From positions 35,432,538-35,496,537 of the forward strand of contig CAIIXF020000007.1 in the NCBI GenBank assembly GCA_903813345.2: a DNA stretch of 64,000 bases, in the 5' to 3' direction. Below the pieces are notes generated by a model. It did no database searches. It was not told where the DNA came from and worked only from the letters and a program-made list of their open reading frames with translations. This document shows, piece after piece, positions 28,201-36,477 of the stretch. This DNA is from Owenia fusiformis. Its lineage: Eukaryota > Annelida > Polychaeta > Sabellida > Oweniidae. Numbering within the stretch: the first letter of the stretch is position 1; each line of letters opens with the position of its first letter. A program made the position numbers and the translations under genes.

Positions 28201-30754
28201 TATCAAAATCGCTGATGTAAACGATGAGCTTGACTATAATAGTTCCCCTTATTTGTCATTTATTTATAAAAAGATTTTTAATCATAGAATCTGAGGAATG
28301 GTTTAGATGGGAGTAAAAATAGTCTTGAGTTACACCATCAAATATTCAATATTCAGCAAAAGTGATATCATATTTGAAATCTACATTTAAAATTAGATCT
28401 AGAAATGTGGTTTTGAATTGGATTTATCAACTTTGAAAATTCATTTTTCTTTAAGAATGGGACTTCAAGGTCGGGGGGATTCCCCATCGACCCCATGTTG
28501 TAAAATCACAAAAAATGAATTATCTTTTCTTCTGTTGGGCAGATGATTTTTTTACTGGACATATTTTGATTTATACAACAATCATTAGAGTAATATGAAA
28601 ATTAAACCACTAAAACTGATGAATATTCAAGTTTAGGGGAATTTTCTATACAACAGCCATGTTATTTCCCCCGAATCAGCCACCTGATTGTGAAACTGGT
28701 AATTACCTACTCGCATTTGGGTCATAATACAACAGGCTAAATGCAATCTAAATCTCACACTTACTTCCACATTCTCTGCAATCTCAATAATTGCAACATC
28801 GTGACCATTGATGTTCCCCTGTACAGCTTGCCTGTTATTGTAGTACAGCCAATCGGTTCCATCAACGCTATAAAGTATTTGGAATGTTTTCACCCAATAG
28901 GAATTTCCCGGAGCATATCCCTGTAGCGCCATCTTTGTTATTTTATGTGGCTGTAGCAGATCAACTTGTAGCCACGGTGTACTTGAACCATAATGTTGCC
29001 ATCCACCTAGATTCATAAAAAGGTGAATGTAGGATTTTATAACCTTTGTAATAAATGGAAAGTTTGCTTATAAGTAAATCATTTAAAAACTAACTGTTAT
29101 GGTTAAATCTTGGAAACCCAGTTGAGGGGGATGAATACGTTATCTGTCCATTATTTATTATACTCCTGCCCAATGGTAAACTGCAGTCTGAAATAAAAGA
29201 TGAAGAAGTCAATATAACAAAATGCATTTGGCTGGATAGTTATATCTGTAAATAAATATAGTTCAGAGATGTATATAGATAATGAGGCATATCATATAAA
29301 TACGTGTTCCATACTGTCATGGGCATTTTATTGAAATCATATGATACTGTATATCAAAATCATCTTTATCCATATTACTTCTAAGTTCAAATTCGCTCTG
29401 CCATGTGTTCTGGACAAGTCAACAATCTTTATTCAAAAAGATCAAAACCAGACGTTCGCACATTTTTATTCTCAGTTCAAACCTTCAAACATCATGTTAA
29501 TATTGTTGTCAACATTGGTTAATCGAGCCCTCTCGTACTTACCAAGTGGGACTTACGTGATTTGGGTAGTCAAAATTAATATAATTGTTTTTGTGAACAA
29601 TGTTCAATCTTTCAATTCCCATATCAAAGATACTGTCTTAAAAACTTACTGTCATCGGGTGTAAATGTCCAGGTTCCATCGACACCATTCGCAGTACTAA
29701 CAGCTAACGAAGTGATGTATTCAGGACTGCTATCCTCCCACTCTAACAGAGGTTTTATTCCTAAATCCCGACCTTTTCCAAGAGTAATGTGTCCTATCAA
29801 AAAGCGCAATTTAATACCAGTATGTTAACTTCAAGAAGATAAAATGCGTGAGTGTTGTCGTAAAAAATGATAACCAAATATAATGTGAATTAATTAAATG
29901 TGTACATACAAAATGAATCATTTCAACCCACCATTTGTCCATCCGACCCACAGCGACACAGACGCATTACACTTCAAAAGACCTTCAGTCGGTGATTCAG
30001 CTCTATTACACCATCTTCCTCTACAATCTCGTATCACGGATTTTGTGTTTGACCATTCTGATATCACGATCTCGTACATTCGAGAGTTGGTATTTCCAAA
30101 AATGGCTGACAATGCGACATAAGCTGATTCACAGGCCTGCACTTGGAATACTAGTCCAAGCTTTCCAGTTAAATCTATCTGATCAATGGGGATGTAGTTT
30201 GCATCCTTTGTCTGAATAGAGAGATTCTCTGGTGTTCCTACAAATTAAAATGTATATGATTTACAGATAGACGTCCTACAATTGGGTTCATATAGTATTA
30301 TTAATATTTTTATTACTTCAACTTCAGCGAAACTTTATAAGTAACATTTACATTTTCGCAATATGTTTTGATTTGGTTCATGTTTAAATATGTAAAAGGT
30401 GAAAACTACATTGTGACATACATTTTTTTTTATTCAGGGCTATTTAAATTGATTTCACTTTCCTCAATTCTTCTTTTTATCATTCTAGAGGTGGTCGCTC
30501 GAGGTAATGCAATTGCAAAGGATAATCATTTGAATCAAATGCAGCAGTGATTATCGTTTTCTCAATCGACCAATACTTTTAGCTCGTTCGCGCAACATCG
30601 AAAAAGAGGTCAAATTATGACTATCCCCCTATGAAACGTATTCGATAAGATGTTTCGTATTTGTTTCGATGAACTAATTACCTAACTGTGCATTCACAAG
30701 GCGTTGGCTATGCACCAATAACACAAGTAGAAGCCACCGGAATGTTGCTGCCAT
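182..30754 (-). CDS. Giant multidomain extracellular protein gene, 46 exons visible, 3' end off window
   Basis: I assembled this gene by hand from GT-AG sites. Coding exons run from 30754 down to 182, and their summed length (14,599 nt, about 4,866 codons) keeps one frame through every junction. Order by model residue: signal peptide 1-24; FAMeT 25-174; F5/8C 175-327; four beta-helix modules 328-2500 with SRCR (about 1397-1510) and PAN (2018-2103); EGFs and IPT 2500-2803; beta-sandwich segments 2804-3459; basic sites near 3528 and 3552; lysozyme-like domain 3579-3749; basic site 3805; conserved block plus cadherin repeat plus mucin stalk 4023-4755; SEA 4756-4866. No transmembrane segment is seen yet, but a SEA domain after a mucin stalk usually precedes one. 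SRCR plus beta-helix repeats recall Drosophila bark beetle/anakonda, but that is only a loose analogy. Function unknown; adhesion or recognition is inferred. Single exon limits may be off, but the overall frame consistency makes the gene itself solid. Confidence 0.85.
1531..3729 (-). CDS. Exon 43: conserved block, cadherin repeat and mucin-like stalk
   Basis: This is a 2.2-kb exon for residues 4023-4755. The first half has V-G-N-G-V-A, then [15 protein letters not shown] and [10 protein letters not shown], a block seen in other large extracellular proteins. A cadherin repeat follows: [18 protein letters not shown] and A-V-E-D-D-G-I-P-P, with likely calcium-binding acidic residues. The last third is Thr/Ser-rich with N-x-T sites and includes three near-identical units of about 30 residues (around 2000-2290), a typical O-glycosylated stalk. 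The donor lies at 1531-1530, before an in-frame run-on that reaches a stop near 1460. Confidence 0.8.
3850..6297 (-). CDS. Exons 38-42: linker with RRRR site and helical region
   Basis: Exons 6210-6297, 5848-6024, 4329-4614, 4171-4245 and 3850-4042 (residues 3750-4022). Exon 38 has cysteines around G-G-D-C-L-P-G. Exon 39 carries the basic site T-R-R-R-R-S-P. Exons 40-41 look mainly alpha-helical, with several N-x-S/T sites and no domain I can name. Exon 42 starts a new beta-rich segment ([15 protein letters not shown]) that continues into exon 43. The exon 42 donor (CATAG|GTATTC) is the least certain, but it joins exon 43 in phase 1 and gives A-I-G-D-P-E-L-S. The exon 39-40 intron carries a mariner. 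Confidence 0.65.
4658..5724 (+). mobile_element. Mariner-family relic with TIRs of about 400 bp
   Basis: The element starts CAGGGTGTCC and ends GGCACCCTG, with TA on both sides (4656-4657 and 5725-5726) as for Tc1/mariner insertion. The two ends are inverted copies of each other over about 400 bp. The middle (5125-5346, plus) encodes a transposase C-terminal remnant: [18 protein letters not shown], the DDE motif region of mariner transposases. The rest of the transposase is gone, so it is non-autonomous. It sits in the intron between exons 39 and 40 of the giant gene. Confidence 0.85.
6642..8093 (-). CDS. Exons 35-37: T4/phage-type lysozyme-like (GH24) domain
   Basis: Exons 7986-8093, 7116-7246 and 6642-6915 encode residues 3579-3749. 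The N-terminal part reads [16 protein letters not shown], then F-V-T-V-G-I-G. Glu3598, Asp3607 and Thr3613 have the same spacing (9 and 6) as catalytic Glu11, Asp20 and Thr26 of T4 lysozyme. The T-V-G | I-G-F junction is restored exactly by splicing. Later parts match too: [44 protein letters not shown]. The domain enters and leaves in phase 1, so it is a movable symmetric module. One difference: the T4 His31 position (G-I-G-H) is Phe here. It probably cleaves peptidoglycan if active. Confidence 0.8.
7866..7946 (-). repeat. Relic duplicate of the exon 37 acceptor region
   Basis: The intron between exons 35 and 36 has a stretch closely matching the start of exon 37 and the intron bases upstream of it (6896-6975): both carry CGTTTAAATCACC, AAGTAAT and GTTCAAACG in order, then a shared GTTATGT-TGAC-GATGAAT run. 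It marks a past duplication inside the lysozyme-coding part of the gene. Confidence 0.6.
8384..8850 (-). CDS. Exons 33-34: linker with furin-type basic sites
   Basis: Exon 33 (8658-8850) begins Gly-rich and has cysteines in [11 protein letters not shown]. Exon 34 (8384-8547) follows. The junction creates K-K-R-K-R-R-D and, 24 residues later, Q-K-R-K-K-R-D; both fit the R-x-K/R-R rule of proprotein convertases (after model residues 3528 and 3552). These lie just upstream of the lysozyme-like domain. A third site (T-R-R-R-R-S) lies downstream in exon 39. Cleavage is inferred, not shown. Confidence 0.7.
9020..9140 (-). pseudogene. Relic duplicate of exon 33
   Basis: The intron between exons 32 and 33 contains a diverged copy of exon 33. 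Both share a CAGTCACATGACATT block, an ATAGTTAC-ACGCTGGTAGA block and a GGAACTCCTC block in the same order and spacing. The copy has lost part of the reading frame, so it looks like an old tandem duplication of this exon that decayed. Confidence 0.6.
9254..13014 (-). CDS. Exons 23-32: series of beta-sandwich-like segments
   Basis: Exons: 12904-13014, 12485-12690, 12164-12278, 11895-12071, 11268-11564, 10989-11088, 10401-10724, 10049-10263, 9776-9943 and 9254-9509 (residues 2804-3459). Exon 23 reads like a putative-Ig (He_PIG) start ([13 protein letters not shown]). Exons 25-26 have the D[10 protein letters not shown] and H-P-S-E-D pattern seen in repeated extracellular sandwich domains. Exons 28, 31 and 32 have N-x-G phrases (I-S-N-E-G, I-T-N-H-G, V-T-N-I-G) typical of CARDB/NPCBM-associated-like domains. 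Exact domain names need a profile search. Exon 32 ends with a Cys/Trp-containing stretch before the Gly-rich exon 33. Confidence 0.7.
13206..14245 (-). CDS. Exons 20-22: EGF repeats around an IPT/TIG domain
   Basis: Exon 20 (13981-14245) has at least three EGF-like units (C-E-C-T-G-G-W, C-S-C-F-S-S-Y, then a C-P-P-C pair). Exon 21 (13527-13852) has another Cys-rich unit and then an IPT/TIG fold: [22 protein letters not shown] and V-R-C-I-S-P. The IPT end (R-V-T-F-K-Y) comes from exon 22 (13206-13421), which also carries a further EGF ([16 protein letters not shown]). I placed the exon 21 donor at AGA|GTAGGT because exon 22 is only open in phase 0 there. Confidence 0.75.
14716..16007 (-). CDS. 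Exon 19: beta-helix module 4 and first EGF
   Basis: Residues 2104-2534. The exon encodes about 390 residues of PbH1-type repeats ending in Y-N-W-W-G-S, like the other modules. An EGF-like unit then follows ([19 protein letters not shown]). It leaves in phase 0 after S-C-E-Q. No fifth leader follows, so the beta-helix series stops here and the EGF stretch begins. Confidence 0.8.
16181..17825 (-). CDS. Exons 16-18: module 4 leader and PAN/apple-like domain
   Basis: Exon 16 (17752-17825) completes the leader. Exon 17 (17413-17517, phase 1-1) is the short I-Q-W-E-G-I-V-F unit. Exon 18 (16181-16438, phase 1-1) encodes about 86 residues with a PAN/apple spacing: A-C, then W-Y-C-x-x-x-C, V-C-K-S-V-E-Y, G-Y-C-L-L and a final D-C. 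PAN domains bind proteins or sugars. It is placed at the same point of module 4 as the SRCR in module 3. The 899-nt intron between exons 17 and 18 contains phased-motif element A. Confidence 0.75.
16537..17334. mobile_element. TIR element A with helically phased AAC motif
   Basis: The ends are CTATCACACCAAACTAGTTC and its inverse. Inside, AAC or GAC recurs about every 10.5 bp: the C falls at 16575, 16585, 16596, 16605, 16616, then 16638, 16648, 16658, later 16727, 16737, 16748, 16757, 16768 and 16862, 16872, 16883, 16894, 16905. A perfect 24-bp palindrome (arm GAATTTTGAATC) lies at 17061-17084. An internal copy of the terminal sequence lies near 16924. No transposase. It lies in an intron of the giant gene. 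Confidence 0.75.
18410..19946 (-). CDS. Exon 15: end of SRCR plus beta-helix module 3
   Basis: This 1,537-nt exon joins the C-terminal half of the SRCR domain to about 390 residues of beta-helix repeats. It ends in the N-Y-W-G-P motif and the leader of module 4, leaving by a phase-2 donor near 18410. The next exon (17752-17825) restores the leader: A-V-L-T-L-K-G-G-V, then G-I-I-V-E-G. The long uninterrupted exon with frequent N-x-S/T sites parallels exons 9, 11 and 19. Confidence 0.8.
19500..20391 (-). CDS. Exons 13-15 start: SRCR domain inserted in module 3
   Basis: Exon 13 (20299-20391, phase 1-1) is the short W-A-G-I unit of module 3. Exon 14 (20060-20206, phase 1-1) starts the SRCR domain: [23 protein letters not shown] and A-C-R-H-L-G. 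The first part of exon 15 (from 19946) finishes it: [14 protein letters not shown], then the F-E-C-x-H-R and G-I-T-C ends. All expected cysteines for a group-A-like (two-exon) SRCR seem present. SRCR domains bind proteins and microbial polyanions. Confidence 0.85.
20825..20998. repeat. Dispersed repeat, second copy at 38294-38466 inverted
   Basis: About 170 bp, starting GGTGTGAAAGAAATTATGGT and ending near CCTTTTACACC, so the ends are partly inverted. The copy at 38294-38466 is in the opposite orientation and shares long blocks, such as the CAATGGAGAGTAGGA and ATAATGAGGGAAAGAGTTGT segments. It looks like a small MITE. This copy is in the intron between exons 12 and 13 of the giant gene. Confidence 0.65.
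21391..23137 (-). CDS. Exons 10-12: parallel beta-helix module 2
   Basis: Exon 10 (23030-23137, phase 1-1) supplies the W-G-G-I-R-I-G-S unit. Exon 11 (21871-22907) encodes about 346 residues of PbH1-type repeats with many asparagines. Exon 12 (21391-21745) closes the helix with an F-N-W-W-G-S motif, the usual end of these modules, and then encodes the leader of module 3 ([14 protein letters not shown]) up to a phase-1 donor. The order of parts is the same as in module 1, so the modules look like tandem duplicates. Confidence 0.8.
23462..25391 (-). CDS. Exons 7-9: parallel beta-helix module 1
   Basis: Exon 7 (25253-25391) is the module leader: a Y-I-V strand, then T-L-T-I-Q-P-G-V and a G-I-D-V-H-G end at a phase-1 intron. 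Exon 8 (25013-25120, 36 codons, phase 1-1) has the N-L-L-A-Q-G and W-S-G-L-K-I pattern. Exon 9 (23462-24829) is one 1.37-kb exon of short repeats of about 22-25 residues rich in N, G, I and S, as in PbH1 right-handed beta-helices. It finishes with a Y-W-G-S-S strand and the next module's leader ([16 protein letters not shown]). Many N-x-S/T sites fit an extracellular protein. Confidence 0.8.
25743..27722. mobile_element. Fold-back element with a nested TIR element
   Basis: Left arm about 25743-26048 and right arm about 27462-27722 are inverted copies: the outer ends read AAGTGCAATACAGGATAT and ATATCCTGTATTGCACTT. The arms share the CTACATGTT/ACATTTTCTG, TAATTACATAATCTAC and ACCATGGTAACCTGTAT-like blocks. 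Element B (26589-27386) lies between the arms and so probably inserted later. It sits in the 2.6-kb intron between exons 6 and 7 of the giant gene. Confidence 0.7.
26589..27386. mobile_element. TIR element B, same family as A in opposite orientation
   Basis: It has the same CTATCACACC termini and the same internal sequence as element A, reversed, so that GTT/GTC now recurs about every 10-11 bp (for example the GTTCTTAATCAGTTTAAACC and GTTCTAC-CGTTCT runs). The 24-bp GAATTTTGAATC palindrome is at 26839-26862. Confidence 0.75.
27991..29187 (-). CDS. Exons 4-6: F5/8 type C (discoidin) domain
   Basis: Exons 29095-29187, 28765-29006 and 27991-28113 encode residues 175-327. The domain opens with N-C-S-L-P-L-G and Q-I-T-Y-S-S, has the typical W-L-Q-V-D-L and S-V-D-G-T-D-W strands, and ends with A-R-Y-F-R-I-L-P, then I-R-M-E-L-Y-G-C. 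The two ends carry the family's paired cysteines. The exon 5 to 6 joint (E-N-V-E | A-R-Y-F) is phase 0 and restores the family pattern. Discoidin domains bind glycans, lipids or collagen; which one here is unknown. The 2.6-kb intron after exon 6 holds nested inverted-repeat elements. Confidence 0.85.
28320..28730. repeat. Dispersed repeat, second copy at 49234-49640
   Basis: The two stretches align in the same orientation over about 400 bp, sharing GATTCCCCAT, CCCCATGTTGTAAAA, ATATCTTTTCTT-like, GAGTAATATGAAA and ATGTTATTTC blocks. Neither has a coding frame. This copy lies directly beside exon 5 of the giant gene, the other inside the TPR-gene intron. Confidence 0.65.
29650..30237 (-). CDS. 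Exons 2-3: farnesoic-acid O-methyltransferase-like (FAMeT) domain
   Basis: Exon 2 (29932-30237) and exon 3 (29650-29793) are both phase 1. They encode residues 25-174 and match the FAMeT/Methyltransf_FA fold: an F-x-V-x-A-C start, a [16 protein letters not shown] core, a W-x-x-W-T-N-G turn at the splice junction, then a G-K-G strand and a final D-G-T-W-x-F. In animals this domain is common in extracellular multidomain proteins and is probably a carbohydrate or ligand-binding beta-sandwich; it is not a proven methyltransferase. It sits directly after the signal peptide, so it forms the N-terminal head of the protein. Confidence 0.8.
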
Positions 30755-30796
30755 CGTTGTTCAATTACATTGTATTTGTTCAATATGGGGTTGACT
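30682..30796 (-). CDS. Exon 1 of giant gene: 5' UTR end, start codon, signal peptide
   Basis: The ATG is at 30754-30752. The exon encodes M-A-A-T-F-R-W followed by a Leu/Val-rich core and a small-residue end (V-N-A-Q), a classic secretory signal peptide of about 23 residues. The donor (G|GTAATTAG) gives phase 1 and joins exon 2 to make L-G-T-P-E. A plausible acceptor (TTTTCAG|AG) lies at 30798-30797, 42 bases before the ATG. The transcript therefore probably has at least one further non-coding 5' exon upstream; donor-like sites on this strand lie near 33306 and 35366, but neither can be confirmed. Confidence 0.8.
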
Positions 30797-30928
30797 CTGA
30801 AAATAAGTTGATACTAACATCCTAACGATATGCGTTGATATGATATTAATGCATTCCGAATAGCTCAAAACGATTGAAACCAATATTAGAAATAAGTATT
30901 TAAACAAATTATTTATTTTAAATATATA

Positions 30929-31780
30929 CAGGGTGTCTCAAAAATGTACCCAAAAGTATATCAACAGCACAGATAAACCAATCAATATTTTCAGACATTT
31001 TTGCATGGTCATGTAGCCAAAACATGAAAGTTTTCTCCCCAATACACCATTTCTATTTCAGTCTTGCCTTTTTGATGCTTTAACCCTTTACCTTTTACAC
31101 CACATATTCAATGTAACCTCATATTTTGATGACAGCTTATATGCTTACTACTTCATTGTTCATCACATTTGATAATAATTCTGGTAGATTGTTTTGGATT
31201 TCTCTTTGGATGTTGCCCTTGTGTTGTTCTAGGTCTGTTTGCTTGGAATGAGCATTACAACACTCCTTCAAATCAGGTCAATTATCGGCAAATGATTCAG
31301 GAATTACTTTCCAGAGGTACGCAGGCTAGCCTGGAGACCAAATGATATCAAAATGAAAACACAGTGGTCTCAAATTGATTGAGCCCCTCTACATACAACA
31401 AAGGCTACACTAGAATTCCAACCAATGCAGTTCCTTGAACGTCTGACCTCTCTGTATAAGGGGGCTATAAGACATTGTGAGGGCCTCCCTATTCACCAGA
31501 TTTTATGGCCCATACTTTTTTCTCTGGGGCAAGCCAAAAATATCAAATGTAATGAACAATGTAATTATAGTAAGGATGCAGGCTGTCATCGAAATTTGAG
31601 GTTACATTGATTGTGTGGTGTAAAGGGTAAAGGGTAAAGTATCAAAAAGGCAAAGCCAAATTAAAAACTGCGTAAAGGGGAAAAAACTTACATGTTTTGA
31701 CCATGCAAAAATTGTCTGAAAAAATATATATAATTCTATGCTGTTGATATACTTTTGGGTACATTTTTTGAGACATCCTA
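30929..31780. mobile_element. Decayed mariner with TIRs of about 35-40 bp
   Basis: The left end reads CAGGGTGTCTCAAAAATGTA and the right end is its near inverse, with TA flanks. Near 31490-31540 the plus strand still reads S-P-D then F-F-L-W-G, the end of a mariner DDE transposase, but frames are broken. It lies just upstream of exon 1 of the giant gene. Confidence 0.75.
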
Positions 31781-34700
31781 TATATATTCTTAATATTGAT
31801 CCGTTTTATGATCGAATTGTTTATTTCCTATCGGAATATAACTACTCCAAGAAATTATATTTTATATTATATAAATTCATTTTTTATTCTGCACGATGCT
31901 TAAAGTCCCCGTCTAAAGTTTGAAAATATTTTTTTATCATTCATTTACTATTTGTCAGGACTTAAAAAGTGATTTTAGAGATTTTTGAACAAAAAAGAAT
32001 TTTGAAAAAAAAATTGAAATTTCTTAATCATCAAATATTTCTTTATGCATTTCAAAAAAGATTATCTTTTTAACACCAATGCAAAGATTGAACAAAAGAC
32101 ACACTATTTCAATAATAAAATGTCATATTTAATGGGCCACTTCAATGTTTTAGCTTATCAAAAATATTTTGAAACATTAGTGATGTCACTAAGGTAACAA
32201 AAACTTTTTGAAAAAAATTGAATTTCTTTTTTCGATGTCAATTTTTTCTAAATATGCTACACTTTCATAAAAAAACAATGTTGATTGTCTAACCAGGTTA
32301 AAAGGAAGAATAAATTATGTTTTAGATATCATTGTACCATTGGTTTCAATGAGAACTAAAATTTTGAAATGCATTTTTCTCAGAACCATTTTCATGCACT
32401 GATAAGTTCATTTCTCGCTTGTTTATCAACCGATTTTCTTAATCTTTTCGGCAAAAAAAACATGGGAGGATGAATGCTATGCATTAGTATGAATTATGGC
32501 TAATTAGAAGATATGAGTGACCTCTAAAAGTTGGTTTTAAATAAATTCACAAATTTTGGAACAAAAAGTCTATCAAAAACCACTTTTTGAAATTAAAAAA
32601 AAAGTTTCACATATCACACTTTGATTACATTGGGTAAGACTACAATATAAGCCAAAGTGGTTTAAACTTTACATGGGGCCTTTAAACTTATCAATTATTA
32701 CTAACATGTATACTGACCTGCCATCTTTATATAAAACTACATGTATGAGTGATTTCCGCCATGCGCATCGCGCATTTGAAAAACTTTCAACGTCGTTGGT
32801 CTAGTGACTGTTTTAAAAGATATATAATGACCCCGGTATCTGTGTTGTCATCATTTTTAAAAAGGCAATATTCAGGGTTGCTTGGGCGGTTATTCCATTA
32901 CTAATTTTATATGTATTTGAGATTATGAGAGTTTTACGTTTTACTTAATAAACCGTTTTAGCCCAAACTATTGTTGTTTAGTTATAATGTTTCAAGGTGA
33001 GGAGTTCTTTAAGCCTTTTTGAGGTCCCCTTGAATAGATCACTAGTTGTTTAGAATCATTTTTAAGGGTAAACTCGTGACGGATAAATGTGTAGCGTAAT
33101 GAACTGCAACTATTGTCCATGAAAATATTGAGAAAATTATAACGTGACAAAACAAGTTAACACGACAGAATACTCTCTCGTTTCATTTTTTCCCCTCTCA
33201 TTTCGTCTTAACATGAAAACATGTACAAATACAAAAGATTGAGCGTCTACATTTAAAATCATATTTCTATTCGAACGAAAGTAAATAATATTTGAAGACA
33301 CTTACCGCAACGCAATTCACGTCTTGTTTTGTAGCGCTTTTTATTATTAACGTTGAATCAACTATGAATAGGAAAATGGCAACTCCATGGAGTAGCTAGC
33401 AATTCCTAACGAACAACGTATTCATGAAAAATGTCACAAGATTGCATTTACAGTCTGCTTGAATACTCTCGATTTGCATACAAAAAGAGCTTACAAAAAG
33501 ACCAAAAAAACGTCAATACACTTTTCATTTTATTGACTATAAGATTGCACCATATAATCCCCGAAAATAGTTCTCATTTTCATTTTCAAACTTCAGAGGA
33601 CTGTTTCATGTATATGCCAATAATTTCTTAAATTGTGTAAATGAAATGGTACCCATTCCTCAATCCCTAGAATTTTCTCTTTGAGGAATTTCCCATAGAA
33701 ATCTAATGCTACATACAGTTCCAAGCAGATTTTGAATTGATATAACAGGAAAGTAAATCTTTAATACACACCTTATTGGGTTGTTTTGGTTTATATCGCA
33801 ACCCAAAAAGATATGTATTGAAGAATATCACTTTCCATCATCGCGCTTAGGCAAACATGCACAAATAAGTTGTCTATGACCCAACTGCAATCCTCAGTAG
33901 GTATGCCCTGAATGACAATTATGATCTCCTTTTTTAGGTCTGTAATTGTCCTGAGGTCGTTTGTGTCCACTTTATCTTTGGCATATCCCAAAGGTAGAAG
34001 TCAGGTATGAACATTTTGGACGACGAGTGCAGGTTTGTCAACAGCGCAATATTGGCCTCTCGAGCATGTTGTTTAAAGTACTGTAATATTGTAACTATCA
34101 ATCTGATGGTCATAAAATATTGTAAGCTGGTGGACGATTGGATTATGTACACATGTACCAAATATCAGGGAGTCATTTTCTAGAATTACAAAGATATGAG
34201 CAAAATAGCGACAGGGTTGCCGTTTTATTTGTATAGGGCCAAATATATGATTGTACCAATTACAAATTCATCCATTAAAATAATAGAAACCCATTGAAAT
34301 TATTTGACTTTCGATCCTTATTAAATAATAATACCTCAATCACATTTGCTCTACGGCTAGAATACTAGATAGAATACGGCAGCCGCAGTAACTCCAAACC
34401 AAGAAAGTGTAGCGTCAGACTGTCCGCACGGTCACCGTATGGTCTCACTGCGGTTACAACGCGCTTGTCTTTTAGTTGCTATTTAAACTTAAGAGTGCAG
34501 AGTCGCCGTGGCAAATGAGACTGGGGCATTATGATCCCAACTAAATACAGCGTGTTCATGAATTCTCTTTACAATTACAATAAAAAGTGTGTGTTAAGTT
34601 TAAAAAGACTTTATGGACACTCTGTATTTCTATTATATAATAACGTTAATAGAATTACCTTTTACGTTCCTCCTTCTAATTATGTACGTGTTTATTATTT

Positions 34701-34830
34701 TGGCAATTCGCTCACATCGAAGGTTGCTCTTTTGATAAGATCATATTAATATTCCAATGTTCGAATCGCGATGAAAAATTGAGATTTTTACACTATGTAA
34801 CGAAAGGCTGCTGATTGAATCTAAATAAAA
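31781..34830. other. Non-coding region upstream of the giant gene
   Basis: About 3 kb of AT-rich DNA with no convincing coding frame or domain. On the minus strand a donor-like GCG|GTAAGTG near 33306 could end a 5' UTR exon of the giant gene. I see no clear promoter element. Confidence 0.4.
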
Positions 34831-34835
34831 TATTG

Positions 34836-35269
34836 AACAAATATTTCACTCTATTGAGGTGAATACCTGTACATCTTTCACAAGTGATATTCCACGAAGC
34901 CCGAAGGGCAAGTGGAATATCACCTTGTGAAAGTGCTACAGGTATTCACCGAAAATAGAGTGAAATATTTGTTTTATTATATCACTGTCTAGCTAAACAT
35001 CCCTAATATTATTAAGTCATTAAGTCTTCAGATATTTTTACGAATCTACTCGGTTCGTGTGCCATTTTGACTTAAACTGAACTAAATTATTTACACTGAA
35101 CGAAAACAAATTCTTTGAAAATTCCCGGGAGCGTGGGATATCGCTAGATATCTCACGGTTGTCTTATCTGATTAGCATTGCCATTGAATATCGCCAGATA
35201 TCCCACGACATGTGACCCGGTTTTGACCAATCATACTGTCGCTAGCTAGATAGTGATATAATAAATACG
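34836..35269. mobile_element. Hairpin and TIR element (MITE-like)
   Basis: 34836-34972 is a near-perfect palindrome: CAAATATTTCACTCTAT on the left is matched by ATAGAGTGAAATATTTG on the right, with a short centre at GCCCGAAGGGC. Next to it, TTATTATATCACTGTCTAGC (34973) and its inverse GCTAGATAGTGATATAATAA (about 35245-35266) bracket a further 300 bp. The two parts may be one element or two neighbours. No coding capacity. Confidence 0.6.
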
Positions 35270-36477
35270 AATATTCCATATTAGATCTACCATGAAAACG
35301 CTTAAGCGTAAACCATTAAACAAGACTTTTATAACCATTTAATTAGTATGAGACTTACCTAATACCTACGTCTTTCCTTGGCACTTAGATCGAAGTGAAG
35401 ACGATTTTTTCCACTGCTTCTACTGACTGCGTAAACATTCGAAAACCAGGCCACTATGTTATTAAATGATTGTTAGGGTAGATTGTTCATATTCACATAG
35501 AATACAAAATTGTTGGCCTATTGACGCTCTTTCAATTCCTATTCTAAAGAAACGAAAGTACGCAGTTTATGTTACTTAGATTCGAAGAATATTTGTTAGA
35601 TTCTTGGCAATTTGTCTTGTTTGAAGTTATCGAAATTGAATCAAAGGTGATCGTGATTCGTGAATATTTTGAATAATCTCACGCTTTTTATGTTTATTGA
35701 TTAAGGATAGGACCATATTTGCGTGATTTATGTAGAACTTCTGTACTCATTTTCAATAAGCAGTTGAGCAAAGGAGAGCCTCAAAAAGCCCGTCCGTAAA
35801 AGGTTCGGTGTAGTTTGAGCAACTTTTGCATGTTTTGATTATGATAGGTAAGATGTCCAAATCATTTCTTTAAAAATTTAAAAAATGTTTTTAACCAACT
35901 GCTCTATTTGAAAATGGCACGTGTTTCTATTCATGAAAATCTTAATTAGATGAATGACGTGCACATACTTAAATCCAATTTAGGGCGGCTAAAACATCCC
36001 ATTTCATCCAATCAGAACACAGTATAGCCATTATATACTTTACAGTAAATAATTAAACCTCGACCTTCGGTCACGGTTTAAGCCAAGCATCACTTTATCA
36101 ATTTTTGGTATATTTCGCAAACAAAAAATTGAATAATAACTAGAAAATATTCATTTTCCAAATTGAAACATCCAGATAAAAACGATGGGTCATAGGAGAT
36201 CATACATTTTTCATATAAAGTGTTAATTTTGGATACTAGTCTAGCTTTGTGAAACAGCTACCGGTTTTTGGAAGAACACTATCTTTATGATGGCTGTACG
36301 TGCTTGGATAGGAGCATAGTGCAAATAGGGCTTCTAGCTAAGCATTATTGTTCAATTGTTTCAAATAATGATGTACGTCACTGTAGATTCATTTCGTTCA
36401 AATTCAAAATAAAGGCGAAAACGGTGTCAATGCCAAAGTAGGATCTTTAACAAAAGGATATCGATTGTGTCAGCGTT

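Noticed and set aside
27970-28206. Full minus-strand frame as the last discoidin exon
   Set aside because: Only the part from 28113 down matches the discoidin family; the upstream part has no similarity and the acceptor at 28115-28114 joins in phase.
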